Positions 1 through 8,920 of a DNA stretch of 64,000 nt are shown here, piece after piece (position 1 is the first letter of the stretch; every line of letters starts with the position of its first letter). Source of the stretch: Luteibacter aegosomatissinici. GTDB lineage: Bacteria; Pseudomonadota; Gammaproteobacteria; Xanthomonadales; Rhodanobacteraceae. The DNA is taken from the NCBI RefSeq assembly GCF_023078495.1, contig NZ_CP095742.1, forward strand, positions 4,550,501-4,614,500, read 5' to 3'. Both the position numbers and the translations under genes were made by a program. Below the pieces are notes generated by a model. It had not been told where the DNA came from, did no database searches, and saw only the letters and a list, made by a program, of their open reading frames with translations.

Positions 1-430
1 GCATCAGCGTCATGATCGGCGCATCGGCCGGGTTCACGCGGTTGTACACCGGCGGATACGGCAGGTTGTTCGGCAGCGTGCCGCGCGCCTGGTTGATCGC
101 CGCCTGCACATCCTGGGCCGCGATATCGATATCGCGATCCATGTTGAACTGCAGGATGATCGTGGACAGGCCCGCCGACGAGTCCGAGCTCATCATGTTC
201 AGGCCCGAGATCTGGCCGAAGTTGCGTTCCAGCGGGGTGGTGATGAGCGCGGCCATGGTGCTGGCCGAGGCACCGGGGTACTGGGTGGTCACGACGAGGC
301 TTGGCGCGTCGATTTCCGGCAGCGCCGACACCGGCAGCTGCCGGTAGCCAAGGATGCCGAGCAACAGCACCGCCACCATCAGGAGCGATGTGGCGATGGG
401 ACGGCGAATGAAGAGTGTCGAGAAACCCAC
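1..430 (-). CDS. RND efflux permease, N-terminal part (MdtB/MuxB-like), cut by window edge
   Basis: Inner-membrane proton-driven pump subunit of a tripartite drug-export system. Only about the first 143 residues are present; the gene runs off the left edge. The GTG start at 428-430 gives [18 protein letters not shown], the usual first transmembrane helix preceded by a basic pair, followed by [19 protein letters not shown] and [19 protein letters not shown], which are hallmarks of the AcrB/MdtB superfamily. The wording around [17 protein letters not shown] is closest to MdtB/MdtC rather than AcrB (recognised from memory). The upstream gene on the same strand is the periplasmic adaptor, 76 bp away, so the two form one operon; a second permease may follow outside the window. 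Substrate cannot be told from sequence. Confidence 0.9.
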   Translation of the reverse strand, partial: MGFSTLFIRRPIATSLLMVAVLLLGILGYRQLPVSALPEIDAPSLVVTTQYPGASASTMAALITTPLERNFGQISGLNMMSSDSSAGLSTIILQFNMDRDIDIAAQDVQAAINQARGTLPNNLPYPPVYNRVNPADAPIMTLM

Positions 431-506
431 GGTTCAGTCCTGGTGTCTGGGCCGGCAAGGGCCCGTTGGCGGTACGTCCCTCATGGACGTACCGCACGTG
501 TCGAAG

Positions 507-1760
507 TTAGCCGCCGCGGCGGCCGCCACCCTGGTGGGCCTTCTTGTCCTTCGACTTCGACAGTTCTTCAGCCGTCGGCGCCGCCGGCACCTGGCCCGGG
601 GCCAGCGGCTGCACCTTGGAGCCCGGCTTCAGGCGGAACTGGCCTTCGGTGACCACTTTGTCACCCAGCTTCAGGCCGGTGATCATGACGTGGCTATCGC
701 CCACTTCCGAGGCGGTCTGCACCGATTCCATCTTGACCGTGTTATCGCCCTGCACCAGGTAGACGTAATCGCCATCGGGGCCGCGCTGCACGGCCTGGGC
801 GGGGATCACGAGGCCGTTCTTCACCGTGCGGACCTTCAGGCGCGCATTGACGAACTGGCCCGGCCACAGCTCGGTCTTCTGGTTCTCGAACAGGCCACGC
901 AGGCGGAACGTGCCCGTGGTGGTATCGATGGTGTTGTTGATGACCTCGAGGTGGCCGCTGGTCACCACGTGCGCATCGATGCGGTCGAGCGCATCGACGA
1001 TGAGCGGCGAGTCCGGGTTCTCGGCGATGCCCGTGCGCACCATGTCGAGGTTCTTCTCCGGCAGGGTGAACGTCACATAGATCGGGTGGACCTCGGTCAG
1101 CGTCACGATGGACGTGGAGGTGGTCACGATGTTGCCGACGTCGACACCGCGGATGCCGGCCAGGCCGGTGATCGGGGCAATGACCTTGGTGAAGCCCAGC
1201 TGCACCTGTGCCGCGCGGATCGAGGCCTGGTCGGCGACGACGGTAGCGTTGGACTGGTCCAGCGTGTTCTTCAGGTTATCCAGGTCCTGCTTGGAGACGT
1301 ACTGCTGGCCGCCCTTGCTCACGAGGTTCTGCGAACGCTCGAGGTTGTTCTTCGCGGTGGCCGCCAGGGCCTGGTCCTGCTTGAGCTTGGCCAGCGCCTG
1401 GTCGTACTGCGACTGGATCGTGCGCGGATCGATCTCCGCGAGCACGTCGCCCTGCTTCACCTCCTGGCCCTCGGTGAAGTTCAGCTTCATGAGCTGGCCG
1501 CCCACCTGGGGGCTCACCGTGACCTGGTTGCGCGCCTGCACCGTGCCGGTAGCGCTCAGGTACACCGGCACGTCCTGGGCGGCGACAGGCACCACGGTGA
1601 CCGGCACCGGCGGCTGATCCTTGCCCTGCCCCTCGCCATTGGCCTGGGCCGATGCGTCCTGCGCATTTGCACCACCCTTGTGCATACGGGGGAGGACGAC
1701 GACGACGGCAATCACCACAACGACGATGACCGCCAGCGCGATTTTCCAAAAACGCGACAT
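507..1760 (-). CDS. RND efflux periplasmic adaptor (membrane fusion protein, MdtA/MuxA-like)
   Basis: Periplasmic adaptor that joins the inner-membrane RND pump to an outer-membrane channel. 417 residues from the ATG at 1758-1760, chosen because GGGAG precedes it and MSRFWKIALAVIVVVVIAVV is a proper N-terminal anchor; 19 more codons are open upstream. After the anchor come the lipoyl/biotinyl half-motif (VTVSPQVGGQLMKLNFTEGQ), an alpha-hairpin region (about residues 120-200, rich in K, Q, D), the second lipoyl half (VIAPITGLAGIRGVDVGN) and the beta-barrel domain. The C-terminus is Lys/Gly/Arg-rich (KDKKAHQGGGRRGG). First gene of an operon with the permease at 1-430. A perfect 12-bp palindrome about 80 bp upstream may be its operator. 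Confidence 0.93.
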   Translation of the reverse strand: MSRFWKIALAVIVVVVIAVVVVLPRMHKGGANAQDASAQANGEGQGKDQPPVPVTVVPVAAQDVPVYLSATGTVQARNQVTVSPQVGGQLMKLNFTEGQEVKQGDVLAEIDPRTIQSQYDQALAKLKQDQALAATAKNNLERSQNLVSKGGQQYVSKQDLDNLKNTLDQSNATVVADQASIRAAQVQLGFTKVIAPITGLAGIRGVDVGNIVTTSTSIVTLTEVHPIYVTFTLPEKNLDMVRTGIAENPDSPLIVDALDRIDAHVVTSGHLEVINNTIDTTTGTFRLRGLFENQKTELWPGQFVNARLKVRTVKNGLVIPAQAVQRGPDGDYVYLVQGDNTVKMESVQTASEVGDSHVMITGLKLGDKVVTEGQFRLKPGSKVQPLAPGQVPAAPTAEELSKSKDKKAHQGGGRRGG

Positions 1761-1841
1761 GTAAAGCTCCCAATGAGAATCCGGTCGATGGCACCGCCCT
1801 GCGACCAGGCGCGCCACGCGCCGCGGGCTTTATACCCTGAA

Positions 1842-1853
1842 AACGTTAACGTT
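1842..1853. promoter_or_regulatory. 12-bp perfect palindrome AACGTTAACGTT upstream of the efflux operon
   Basis: AACGTTAACGTT is its own reverse complement and lies about 80 bp upstream of the adaptor start. Palindromes of this kind in RND-pump promoters are often TetR-family operators. No regulator gene is adjacent in the window, so the role is inferred. Confidence 0.3.
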
Positions 1854-1990
1854 CGGCGGCGACAAATATAGGTGTACGGGAACGAGATTGAACAATGCCG
1901 GTTGACAGGGGTACACCATGACTGACGGCATGCTACCCATGGCGTCCGGCACCGTTTGAGGCCCTCTGAAGGCAGCCGTGGGGCTGACCG

Positions 1991-2018
1991 CTGACGAATG
2001 CGAAGGTTCCGTTATACT
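1991..2018 (+). promoter_or_regulatory. Candidate sigma-70 promoter for the cytochrome c5 gene
   Basis: TATACT at 2013-2018 is a good -10 element with CTGACG at 1991-1996 as a weak -35, spacer 16. It would give a leader of about 80 nt before the GTG at 2104. The rest of 1761-2103 holds only the palindrome at 1842 and no convincing gene. Confidence 0.35.
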
Positions 2019-2103
2019 CGGGCGGTTCGATCGCTGTAAGGCAGCAGGCAAGCCGGAGCCCGGGGAGGGGGACGGCATACCCAACATCGATGGGAGTCAA
2101 TGC

Positions 2104-2637
2104 GTGAGTGGTACTCCGAGCAAGTCCGACCAGAACTTCGTCCGTCAATTCTCGTGGCTTACAGCCGGCTTAAGTGTTCTCGCCCTTGTCCTGATGGTGC
2201 TCGCCTACGCCATCTACTCCCATATTCCGAAGGAGCAGGACCCCGCCGTGGCCAAGCGCACGGAGGCCCGGATCGCCCCGGTGGGCGCCGTCTACGCCGG
2301 CGATACCGGCCGCGCCGCCATGCTGGCGGCCCAGGAGGCGGCCGCGAAGCTGGCCGCGAGCCAGGTGGCCTACGGTGGCAGCACCGATGGCAAGACCATC
2401 TACGACAACCTCTGCCACAGCTGCCATACGGCCGGTGTGGCGGGGGCGCCCAAGCTGGGTGACAAGGGTGCCTGGAGTGCCCGTATCGCCGAAGGCACCG
2501 CCACCCTCATCAAGCACGCGATTGAGGGCTACACCGGCCCCGACGGCAACCACATGCCGCCCAAGGGCGGTAACCCGGCGCTGACCGATGAACAGGTCAC
2601 CAACACCGTGAAGTGGATGACCGACCAGGTCAAATAA
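2104..2637 (+). CDS. Membrane-anchored cytochrome c5 family protein
   Basis: Monohaem c-type cytochrome, an electron carrier facing the periplasm. 177 residues from the GTG at 2104, preferred because GGGAG stands seven bases before it; the frame is open further upstream from an ATG at 1978. A single transmembrane helix (FSWLTAGLSVLALVLMVLAYAIY, written here as one hydrophobic stretch near residues 15-36) is followed by an Ala-rich linker and a C-terminal haem domain with CHSCH as the haem-binding CxxCH motif. The downstream MPPKGG supplies the probable axial methionine, as in cytochrome c5. No operon partner is evident; the next gene is on the other strand. Which oxidase or reductase it serves is unknown. 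Confidence 0.9.
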   Translation: MSGTPSKSDQNFVRQFSWLTAGLSVLALVLMVLAYAIYSHIPKEQDPAVAKRTEARIAPVGAVYAGDTGRAAMLAAQEAAAKLAASQVAYGGSTDGKTIYDNLCHSCHTAGVAGAPKLGDKGAWSARIAEGTATLIKHAIEGYTGPDGNHMPPKGGNPALTDEQVTNTVKWMTDQVK

Positions 2638-2702
2638 GGAAATGTAGGCGGGTGCTCGCACGCGAAGGGCCAACAAAGCGGTGACGCGGCGCGGTGGCAT
2701 AG

Positions 2703-3287
2703 CTATCGAGCCGCCACCCACTCCCCCGCAAACGCTTGAAGCTGCGGAAAAAAGCGCCCGAATATCTCGCGCAGCGCGGCGTCGTGCGCCAGCAGCAGCG
2801 GGACCGATTCCCCCACCGGGTTGGCCCGTGACAACCGCCGCGACAGGCCGCCCAACGCGGCAGCGACGCGGTCGACCTGGGCATAGCCCGCCGGCAAGTC
2901 ATTGGCGTCCATATAGGAAAGGAACCGCTTCAGCCCGTCGGGCAGGATCGGTCCAGCCGCGTGCATCTCCTGTCGGAGGCCGGCGGAAAACCCGGCAAGG
3001 GGCGTATCGCTGTACCGGGCAAAGTCCCGGGCCAGGCAGTGGTCGAACCACACGTCCAGGAAGATGCCCGCGTACCGTCGGTACGGTGGCGGGAACAGCT
3101 CGCGTGCCGCCCTTACATCGGGATGGGTATCCGTATAGCCGTCGATCGCCCGGTGCAGGTAAATCCCGTCGCGCACCCGCGCGGGCAGTGAGGCGTCGGG
3201 TGTACCGCGGACGAAATCGCCCATGACGCCGCCCAGGCGCAACCCCGCGTCAGCGCCGGCCAGCAAGGCATGGGCAAGCACGTTCAC
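2703..3287 (-). CDS. acpH: ACP phosphodiesterase-like protein (DUF479)
   Basis: Predicted acyl-carrier-protein phosphodiesterase, which removes the 4'-phosphopantetheine arm from holo-ACP; cytoplasmic. 194 residues, the normal length for AcpH. The family's metal-binding HD-like pattern is visible: MNVLAHALLAG at the N-terminus, GGVMGDFVRG, YLHRAIDGYTDTHP and FLDVWFDHCLARD. Transcribed away from the alpha/beta hydrolase at 3336, the two starts being about 50 bp apart, so the promoters must overlap. In vivo relevance of AcpH activity is debated in the family; the structural assignment itself is firm. Confidence 0.88.
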   Translation of the reverse strand: MNVLAHALLAGADAGLRLGGVMGDFVRGTPDASLPARVRDGIYLHRAIDGYTDTHPDVRAARELFPPPYRRYAGIFLDVWFDHCLARDFARYSDTPLAGFSAGLRQEMHAAGPILPDGLKRFLSYMDANDLPAGYAQVDRVAAALGGLSRRLSRANPVGESVPLLLAHDAALREIFGRFFPQLQAFAGEWVAAR

Positions 3288-3335
3288 GCGGGGACTCGGG
3301 CGCGGGTCGCGCAGCCAGCGGGTATCATGGCGGGC

Positions 3336-4037
3336 ATGACTGATCTTCTACCTACAGCGCCGGAGACTTTCCCGGACGAAACGCTGAGCTTCGCGCTGGC
3401 TGGCCCCGCAGGCAAGCTCGAATGCGAGGCCAAGCCCGCGACCGAAGGCCACAGGCATGCCGTGGCGGTGATATGCCACCCGCTGTCGACCGATGGCGGC
3501 AGCATGCACAACAAGGTCGTGACCATGATCGAGCGCTCGCTGCGCGAGTCTGGCGTGGATACGGTGATCTTCAACTTCCGCAGCGTAGGCCGCTCCGAAG
3601 GCGCCTTCGACAGCGGGCACGGTGAAAGCGATGATCTCGCCGCCGTGGTGGCGTGGGCTCGCAAGGTACGCCCCGGGGCAAAACTCTGGCTCGCCGGCTT
3701 CTCGTTCGGCAGCTACGTGACCTTGCGCAATGCCGTGGCGCTCGGCGCCGACGGCCTTATCAGCATCGCCCCACCCGCCGCCGGCCGTGGCTGGGATTTC
3801 GCTCCGATCGAGCTGCCCGCCTGCCCCTGGCTGGTGGTGATGGGCGACGCCGACGAGATCGTCGAACCCCAGGCCGTCTATGACTGGGTGGATAGCCTTC
3901 CGGAAGACAAGCGGCCTGAGCTGGTGAAGATGGAAGAGACCAGCCACTTCTTCCACCGCCGCCTCATGGACCTGCGCGGCGTGATCAAGCACGCGGTGAA
4001 GGACTGGCCGCCCGTCCCGGCGCCCGTCGGCGCATGA
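3336..4037 (+). CDS. Alpha/beta hydrolase (serine hydrolase, YsdA/CIB-like)
   Basis: Cytoplasmic alpha/beta-fold hydrolase of about 233 residues. CHPLSTDGGSMHNKVV forms the oxyanion region and GFSFGS holds the nucleophilic serine; the acid lies in VVMGDADEIVEP and the histidine in EETSHFFHRRL, so the full triad is present. Start taken at the ATG at 3336 (MTDLLPTAPE); an in-frame ATG at 3327 is an alternative. Its stop overlaps the start of zapE in ATGA (4034-4037), so the two are translationally coupled. Substrate unknown; the family is usually annotated as a thioesterase or dienelactone-type hydrolase. Confidence 0.87.
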   Translation: MTDLLPTAPETFPDETLSFALAGPAGKLECEAKPATEGHRHAVAVICHPLSTDGGSMHNKVVTMIERSLRESGVDTVIFNFRSVGRSEGAFDSGHGESDDLAAVVAWARKVRPGAKLWLAGFSFGSYVTLRNAVALGADGLISIAPPAAGRGWDFAPIELPACPWLVVMGDADEIVEPQAVYDWVDSLPEDKRPELVKMEETSHFFHRRLMDLRGVIKHAVKDWPPVPAPVGA

Positions 4038-5152
4038 GCTGCACGGAACTGACGCCCGGCGAGCGCTACCGGGATGGCATCACGGGCCACCGCTGGGAAT
4101 CCGATCCCGCCCAGCTGGCGGTGGTCGCCGAGTTCGACCGGCTGCATCGTGAATTGTGCAAGCCCGCCGACCCGCAAGGCAGCGGGCTGTTTGGCCGCCT
4201 GAAGTCGATGCTTGGCGGCGATGCGTCCCGCGACGCCGTCAAAGGTCTTTACCTCTGGGGCAGCGTCGGCCGCGGCAAGACCTTCCTCATGGATCTGTTC
4301 GTATCGAGCCTGTCGCCGGGCCTCGCGCTGCGTCGGCATTTCCATCGTTTCATGCAGGAGACGCACGCCACCTTGCGCGAACTCGGTGAGCGGCAGAACC
4401 CGCTGGACGAAGTCGCGGCGCGCATCGCCGCAAAACACCGCGTGCTGTGCCTGGATGAATTCATGGTCACGGACATCGGCGATGCCATGATCCTGGCCGG
4501 ACTGCTCGATGGGCTCTTCTCGCGCGGCGTCACGCTGGTCACCACCTCGAACACCGTACCGGCGAACCTTTACAAGGACGGCTTGCAGCGTGCGCGGTTC
4601 CTGCCCGCCATCGCCGCACTGGAAAGGCATTGCGTGGTGCACGAAATCGCATCGCCCCGCGACTGGCGGCTACGTACGCTTAGCCAGGCCTCGGTATACC
4701 TCGTGCCCCCGGGCCCGGAGGCCGAGCGCTCGCTTGCGAAGATCTTCACGACGCAAGCGCAGGGCGATACGGAGGATGGCGGCACACTCAACGTGAATGG
4801 CCGCGAGATTCCGGTGCGCCGGCGTGCCACGAACGTGATCTGGTTCGATTTTGCTGCGCTGTGCGAAGGCCCGCGCGCCGTGCCGGATTACATTGAGCTG
4901 GCGCGAAGCTACCCCACCGTGATCATCTCCGGCGTCCCGCAGTTCAACGATTTCACCGAAAACGAGGCCAAGCGTTTCGTCCTGCTGGTAGACGAGTTCT
5001 ATGATCGCCACGTAAAGTTGGCGTTATCGGCCGCCGCGCCGATTACGGAGCTCTACGATGGCAGGCGTGTCCGCGCCGAATTCGGCCGGACCGAATCGCG
5101 TCTGATCGAGATGCAGAGCGAGGACTACCTGGGACGCGAGCACAACCCATAA
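4034..5152 (+). CDS. zapE: Cell division ATPase ZapE (AFG1 family)
   Basis: AAA-type ATPase that associates with the Z-ring and affects FtsZ bundling; related to mitochondrial AFG1/LACE1. 372 residues, the usual length. Walker A is GSVGRGKT at residues 76-83, Walker B is VLCLDEFMVTD near residue 140, and the family sequence RHFHRFMQETHATL follows Walker A. The C-terminal half contains the diagnostic VIWFDFAALCEGPRAVPDY and SGVPQFNDFTENEAKRFVLLVDEFYD. Coupled to the upstream hydrolase by a four-base overlap. No signal peptide. Confidence 0.95.
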   Translation: MSCTELTPGERYRDGITGHRWESDPAQLAVVAEFDRLHRELCKPADPQGSGLFGRLKSMLGGDASRDAVKGLYLWGSVGRGKTFLMDLFVSSLSPGLALRRHFHRFMQETHATLRELGERQNPLDEVAARIAAKHRVLCLDEFMVTDIGDAMILAGLLDGLFSRGVTLVTTSNTVPANLYKDGLQRARFLPAIAALERHCVVHEIASPRDWRLRTLSQASVYLVPPGPEAERSLAKIFTTQAQGDTEDGGTLNVNGREIPVRRRATNVIWFDFAALCEGPRAVPDYIELARSYPTVIISGVPQFNDFTENEAKRFVLLVDEFYDRHVKLALSAAAPITELYDGRRVRAEFGRTESRLIEMQSEDYLGREHNP

Positions 5153-5244
5153 GTTGACGTGAGCGCGACCGTCTTTCGCGAACATGTCACGAGAACGATG
5201 CTTTCCGGGCGGAAATGCCGCGCCACTTCAAACGAGAAACGCCC

Positions 5245-5697
5245 ATGAAACATTGCGAACTAGTCCCCGGTAAAGGCATTCGCCACGGCGAACACGACAT
5301 CTTCTTCGGCCTGGAGCGCAGCGCGGTGCGCAAGGTGCTCGGCAAGCCCAAGCCCCAGGAAGGCATGTGGGATGACGAAGACGAATACGAGGTCGAGCGC
5401 GAGGACTGGCTTCGCCTGCGCTACCTCGACAACAAGCTTTGCGATATCGAAGTGCTGGGTGGGGCGCTCGCCTACGATGGTGTCGAGCTGAAGCACACCG
5501 ACATACGCACGCTCAAGGCCGGGCTCAACAACTGCGGCATCGCCGTCGATGATCTCACCGAGTGGCTCAGCGAGGGTCGCGACTGCGTCGATCTGCAGAT
5601 CGTGGTCGCCACCGGCGACGACATCGGCGAGCCGGGTGGCGACAAGATCGCGTGGGTCATCACCAGCCGCGATTTCAAGGTCGAGGACAACAAGTGA
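5245..5697 (+). CDS. Hypothetical acidic protein
   Basis: 150 residues from the ATG at 5245 (MKHCELVPGKG); an in-frame ATG at 5215 adds ten residues but fits poorly. I do not recognise the family. The protein is acidic (DDEDEYEVEREDW, residues about 45-57), soluble, without signal peptide or membrane segment. Repeated alternation of short beta-like stretches (IFFGLERSAVRKVLG, LRLRYLDNKLCDIEVLGG, LQIVVATGDDIGEP) suggests a small alpha/beta fold. Its TGA overlaps the GTG start of the amidase in GTGA, so the two are coupled, which hints at related function or merely shared transcription. Confidence 0.75.
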   Translation: MKHCELVPGKGIRHGEHDIFFGLERSAVRKVLGKPKPQEGMWDDEDEYEVEREDWLRLRYLDNKLCDIEVLGGALAYDGVELKHTDIRTLKAGLNNCGIAVDDLTEWLSEGRDCVDLQIVVATGDDIGEPGGDKIAWVITSRDFKVEDNK

Positions 5698-6464
5698 GCA
5701 CACGCCGCCCTGGGTTCCAGCTCATGGCGGCCATCGTCTTCGCGGCGCTGCTGGCAGGCTGCGCCAGTGGTCCGGGCGTGGCGCCGCAGCGCAGCCCGCT
5801 CGCCCACTGGTCACCTTCGCCCAACTTCAACGCCCGCAAGGCGCAACTCATCGTGCTGCACCACACCTCGATCGGCGATACCGAGGCGTCGCTGCGCGTG
5901 CTGAAGACGCGAAACAGCCAGGGGCCGGTCAGTGCGCACTACCTGGTGGAAATGGATGGCCGTATCGACCAGCTCGTGGACGAGGGCGATCGTGCATGGC
6001 AGGCCGGCGCATCGCGCTGGGCCGGCATGACGGATCTCAACTCATCGTCCATCGGTATCGAGATCGACAACGATGGGCACTCACCCTTCACGCAAGCGCA
6101 GATCGATGCACTGATCCGCCTGCTCGCCGATATCACCACGCGCCAGGGCATCCCGCGCACCGCGATCGTGGGCCACGGCGATATCGCGCCGGGCCGCAAG
6201 GATGACCCCAGCGTGCAGTTCCCGTGGGCAACGCTGGCCAGCTATGGCTTCGGGCTGTGGTTCGATGCGCCACTGACACCTGCGCCGCCGGGCTTCGATA
6301 GCCTCGCGGCCATGCGCCTCGTGGGCTATGACGTATCCAGCCCGCGCGATGCCATCATCGCGTTCCACCGCCACTACCGGGCGATGGAAACCGATGCGCT
6401 CGACAGCACGGATGCCGCCATCCTTTACTCGCTGCAGCGCAAACTGATGGCGCCGCGTCAGTAA
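5694..6464 (+). CDS. N-acetylmuramoyl-L-alanine amidase lipoprotein (AmiD/AmpD-like)
   Basis: Predicted zinc amidase that cuts the bond between N-acetylmuramic acid and L-alanine in peptidoglycan or muropeptides. 256 residues from the GTG at 5694. Signal peptide ends in a lipobox (LLAGC), so the protein is a lipoprotein, probably in the outer membrane like AmiD. Amidase_2 fold: [10 protein letters not shown] carries the first zinc histidine, [16 protein letters not shown] the conserved substrate region, IGIEIDNDG the glutamate, [14 protein letters not shown] the second histidine and aspartate. An ATG at 5724 would leave a very short signal peptide. The stop converges on and slightly overlaps the threonine aldolase gene. 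Confidence 0.9.
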   Translation: MSTRRPGFQLMAAIVFAALLAGCASGPGVAPQRSPLAHWSPSPNFNARKAQLIVLHHTSIGDTEASLRVLKTRNSQGPVSAHYLVEMDGRIDQLVDEGDRAWQAGASRWAGMTDLNSSSIGIEIDNDGHSPFTQAQIDALIRLLADITTRQGIPRTAIVGHGDIAPGRKDDPSVQFPWATLASYGFGLWFDAPLTPAPPGFDSLAAMRLVGYDVSSPRDAIIAFHRHYRAMETDALDSTDAAILYSLQRKLMAPRQ

Positions 6465-7471
6465 TCGAAGGTACGGAACGCGTCGATCGTTCGCTCGACA
6501 CCCTCGTCATCGATATCCAGATGCGTCACCAGGCGGATCGACGGCAGGTAACCGATGCTCAGGCGAATGCCCCTGGCGGCGGTGTGCTTTGCCAGGTCCT
6601 GCAGGCGCGCGGCGGGGACATCCACGAACACCATGTTGGTATGGCAGCCCTGCAGGGTCAGGCCATCGATGGCACCCAGGGCATCGGCCAGGCGCTTCGC
6701 GCGGGCATGATCATCGGCGAGCCGCTCCACGTGGTGGTCGAGGGCGTGCATGGCGGCCGCCGCCAGCATGCCGGCCTGGCGCCAGCCCCCGCCTGTCACC
6801 TTGCGCCAGCGCCGTGCGCGATCAATCAGCTTCACATCACCCAGCAGTACCGAGCCGACCGGCGCGCCCAATCCCTTCGACAGGCACACGGAAACGCTGT
6901 CGAAGCCCGACGTCACATCACGCGGCGCGCGGCCGTAGGCGATGGCGGCGTTGTAAAGGCGCGCGCCGTCGAGGTGGAAGCCCAGCCCACGCCGCGTCGC
7001 CAGGTCACGCGCCGCCGCGAGGTACTCGAACGGCAACGCGCGGCCGTGCCAGGTGTTTTCGAGCGCCAACAGCTTTGAACGCGCGAAGTGCGGGTCCACC
7101 GGCTTGATCGCCGCTTCGACCTTATCCAGCGGCAAGGTGCCATCGGCGGCCTGCGGAATGGGTTGCGGCTGGATCGAGCCGAGCACGGCCGCGCCGCCGC
7201 CTTCGAAACGATAGGTGTGCGCATCGGCACCGACGATGTATTCGTCGCCGCGCTCGCAATGGCTCATCAGCGCGAGCAGGTTGCTCTGCGTGCCCGTGGG
7301 CACGAACAGGGCCGCGGCGAAGCCGAGATCCGCGGCCAGGCGGTCCTGCAAGGCGTTTACGGTGGGATCTTCGCCGTACACGTCATCACCGACGGGGGCG
7401 CGCAGCATCGCTTCGCGCATGGCATCGGTGGGCTGGGTCACTGTGTCGCTGCGCAGGTCGATCGTTCGCAT
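6458..7471 (-). CDS. ltaE: Low-specificity L-threonine aldolase
   Basis: PLP enzyme that splits L-threonine/L-allo-threonine into glycine and acetaldehyde. 337 residues, normal for the family. [19 protein letters not shown] at the start is the classic N-terminus; [13 protein letters not shown] follows. The PLP lysine is K199 in [12 protein letters not shown] and the aspartate that pairs with the pyridine nitrogen is D168 in [10 protein letters not shown]. Monocistronic; its 3' end overlaps the convergent amidase gene by seven bases. It starts 76 bp from the divergent gluconokinase gene. Confidence 0.95.
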   Translation of the reverse strand: MRTIDLRSDTVTQPTDAMREAMLRAPVGDDVYGEDPTVNALQDRLAADLGFAAALFVPTGTQSNLLALMSHCERGDEYIVGADAHTYRFEGGGAAVLGSIQPQPIPQAADGTLPLDKVEAAIKPVDPHFARSKLLALENTWHGRALPFEYLAAARDLATRRGLGFHLDGARLYNAAIAYGRAPRDVTSGFDSVSVCLSKGLGAPVGSVLLGDVKLIDRARRWRKVTGGGWRQAGMLAAAAMHALDHHVERLADDHARAKRLADALGAIDGLTLQGCHTNMVFVDVPAARLQDLAKHTAARGIRLSIGYLPSIRLVTHLDIDDEGVERTIDAFRTFDY

Positions 7472-7559
7472 GGGGTGCCGTGTCGCCTAGGGGCCAGCCA
7501 CGCATGGTACGCCAGCCCGTTCACGATTCCGTAGCCCACGTCACGCCATGCTTGGCCAC

Positions 7560-8072
7560 ATGATCACGATCGTCATGGGCGTATCCGGCAGTGGCAAGAG
7601 CACCGTAGGGAGCGACCTCGCGGCGCACCTGGGCCTGCCCTTTATCGATGGCGACAGCCTGCACCCCGAGGCCAACCGGGAAAAGATGGCGCAGGGTATC
7701 GCACTGAACGACGCGGACCGGCAGCCATGGCTTGAAGCCATCGTTGCGGCCATGAACCAGCACCGCGAGCGCCACCAGTCACTGGTGATCGCCTGCTCGG
7801 CGCTGAAACACCGTTATCGCGATTTCCTGCGGGGCGGCGAGCGCGATGTTCGATTCGTCTACCTGCACGGCACGCGCGAACTGCTGGAGGAACGGCTGCG
7901 TGAGCGCACGGGCCATTTCTTCAACCCTGCGCTGCTCGATAGCCAGCTGGCCACGCTGGAAGAGCCCTCGCGAACCGAAGCCGCCTGGGTCGAGATCACC
8001 GACCCACCGGCGCGCATCGTGGAGAAGGTGATCCGGGCCGGTTGCGCGGAGGCGCGTCAGGCCGCCCGGTAA
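7560..8072 (+). CDS. gntK: Gluconokinase
   Basis: Phosphorylates D-gluconate to 6-phosphogluconate, feeding the Entner-Doudoroff and pentose phosphate routes; cytoplasmic. About 170 residues from the ATG at 7560 (an ATG at 7548 adds MLGH). The P-loop GVSGSGKST directly follows strand 1, then FIDGDSLHP, NREKMAQGIALNDADRQPWL and SALKHRYRDFLR, all diagnostic of GntK. GHFFNPALLDSQLATLE is the lid region. The 3' end overlaps the convergent AraC-type gene by 16 bases. No transporter or dehydratase gene lies beside it. Confidence 0.94.
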   Translation: MITIVMGVSGSGKSTVGSDLAAHLGLPFIDGDSLHPEANREKMAQGIALNDADRQPWLEAIVAAMNQHRERHQSLVIACSALKHRYRDFLRGGERDVRFVYLHGTRELLEERLRERTGHFFNPALLDSQLATLEEPSRTEAAWVEITDPPARIVEKVIRAGCAEARQAAR

Positions 8073-8824
8073 TCCGAAGGCGGCTTGCCCAGTGCGCGGC
8101 GGAACATCGTGGAAAAACTGGTGGCGCTCTCATAGCCGAGGTCGAGCGCCACCTCGGTCACGGCCTCGTGCGCGGCCAGCCGGGGCAGCGCGGCGAGCAG
8201 GCAAGCCTGTTGCCGCCATTGCGCGAAGCTCATCCCGGTTTCCTGGCGGAACAGCCGGGTGAAGCTTCGCCGGTGCATCCCGAGCCGGGCCGCCCAGGCA
8301 TCGATGCCCTCGGCCACGTTGGGGTGTTCGAGGAACCGGGCGCATAGTGCGGCCAATTCCGGCTGGCTGGGCAATGGCAAGTCCAGCGGCACGCGCGGCG
8401 CGCGGCCGATCTCTTCGACGAGCAAGGCCATCAGCAGGCCATCGCGGCCGGCCGTGTCGTATTCGCGCGGCACGTGAACGGCTTCGACCAGCAAGGCGCG
8501 TAGCAGCGGGGAGACGGCGATGACGCGGCATGCCTCGCCCGCGGCCCCCGTGACCTCCGGTTCGATGTACACACTCCGCGTGTTCACCGCACCGATCATG
8601 CGCACCGCGTGCGGGGTGGCTGATGGAATCCACACCGCGCGCTCGGGCGGGGCGATCCACGCGCCGAATGGCGTGGTGACGGCCACGGTGCCTTCCGAGG
8701 CATACAGCAGTTGCCCGCGCCGGTGCTGGTGGGTCGGTAGCTCGAACGAGGCGGGGTAGGTGTTGCCACGTGAGACGACCGGGCGTGGCGTGGCCTCGAA
8801 AACAGTGGCATCACTGGGCGGCAT
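8057..8824 (-). CDS. AraC-family transcriptional regulator with cupin sensor domain
   Basis: 255 residues. The N-terminal half is a cupin-like ligand domain (PTHQHRRGQLLYASEGTVAV, then WIPSATPHAVRM). The C-terminal half has two helix-turn-helix motifs: GIDAWAARLGMHRRSFTRLFRQETGMSF and VTEVALDLGYESATSFSTMFRRALGKPP. This architecture (AraC_binding plus HTH_18) is typical of local regulators of efflux pumps. It is divergent from the Fsr-type exporter, with 96 bp between the starts, so it probably controls that gene; the inducer is unknown. Confidence 0.9.
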   Translation of the reverse strand: MPPSDATVFEATPRPVVSRGNTYPASFELPTHQHRRGQLLYASEGTVAVTTPFGAWIAPPERAVWIPSATPHAVRMIGAVNTRSVYIEPEVTGAAGEACRVIAVSPLLRALLVEAVHVPREYDTAGRDGLLMALLVEEIGRAPRVPLDLPLPSQPELAALCARFLEHPNVAEGIDAWAARLGMHRRSFTRLFRQETGMSFAQWRQQACLLAALPRLAAHEAVTEVALDLGYESATSFSTMFRRALGKPPSDYRAA

Positions 8825-8920
8825 GCGATTGTCCCAAACTCAAAGGCTTGTGACCCACATTCTAGCGCGGGACAGCCCCGCGGCGTGGTTTCATAGCGTC
8901 CCCCACCCCAGGACCGCACG

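Noticed and set aside
354..1871. 505-residue plus-strand ORF opposite the efflux adaptor
   Set aside because: His/Arg/Leu-rich shadow of a GC-rich gene; the minus-strand reading has all adaptor motifs.
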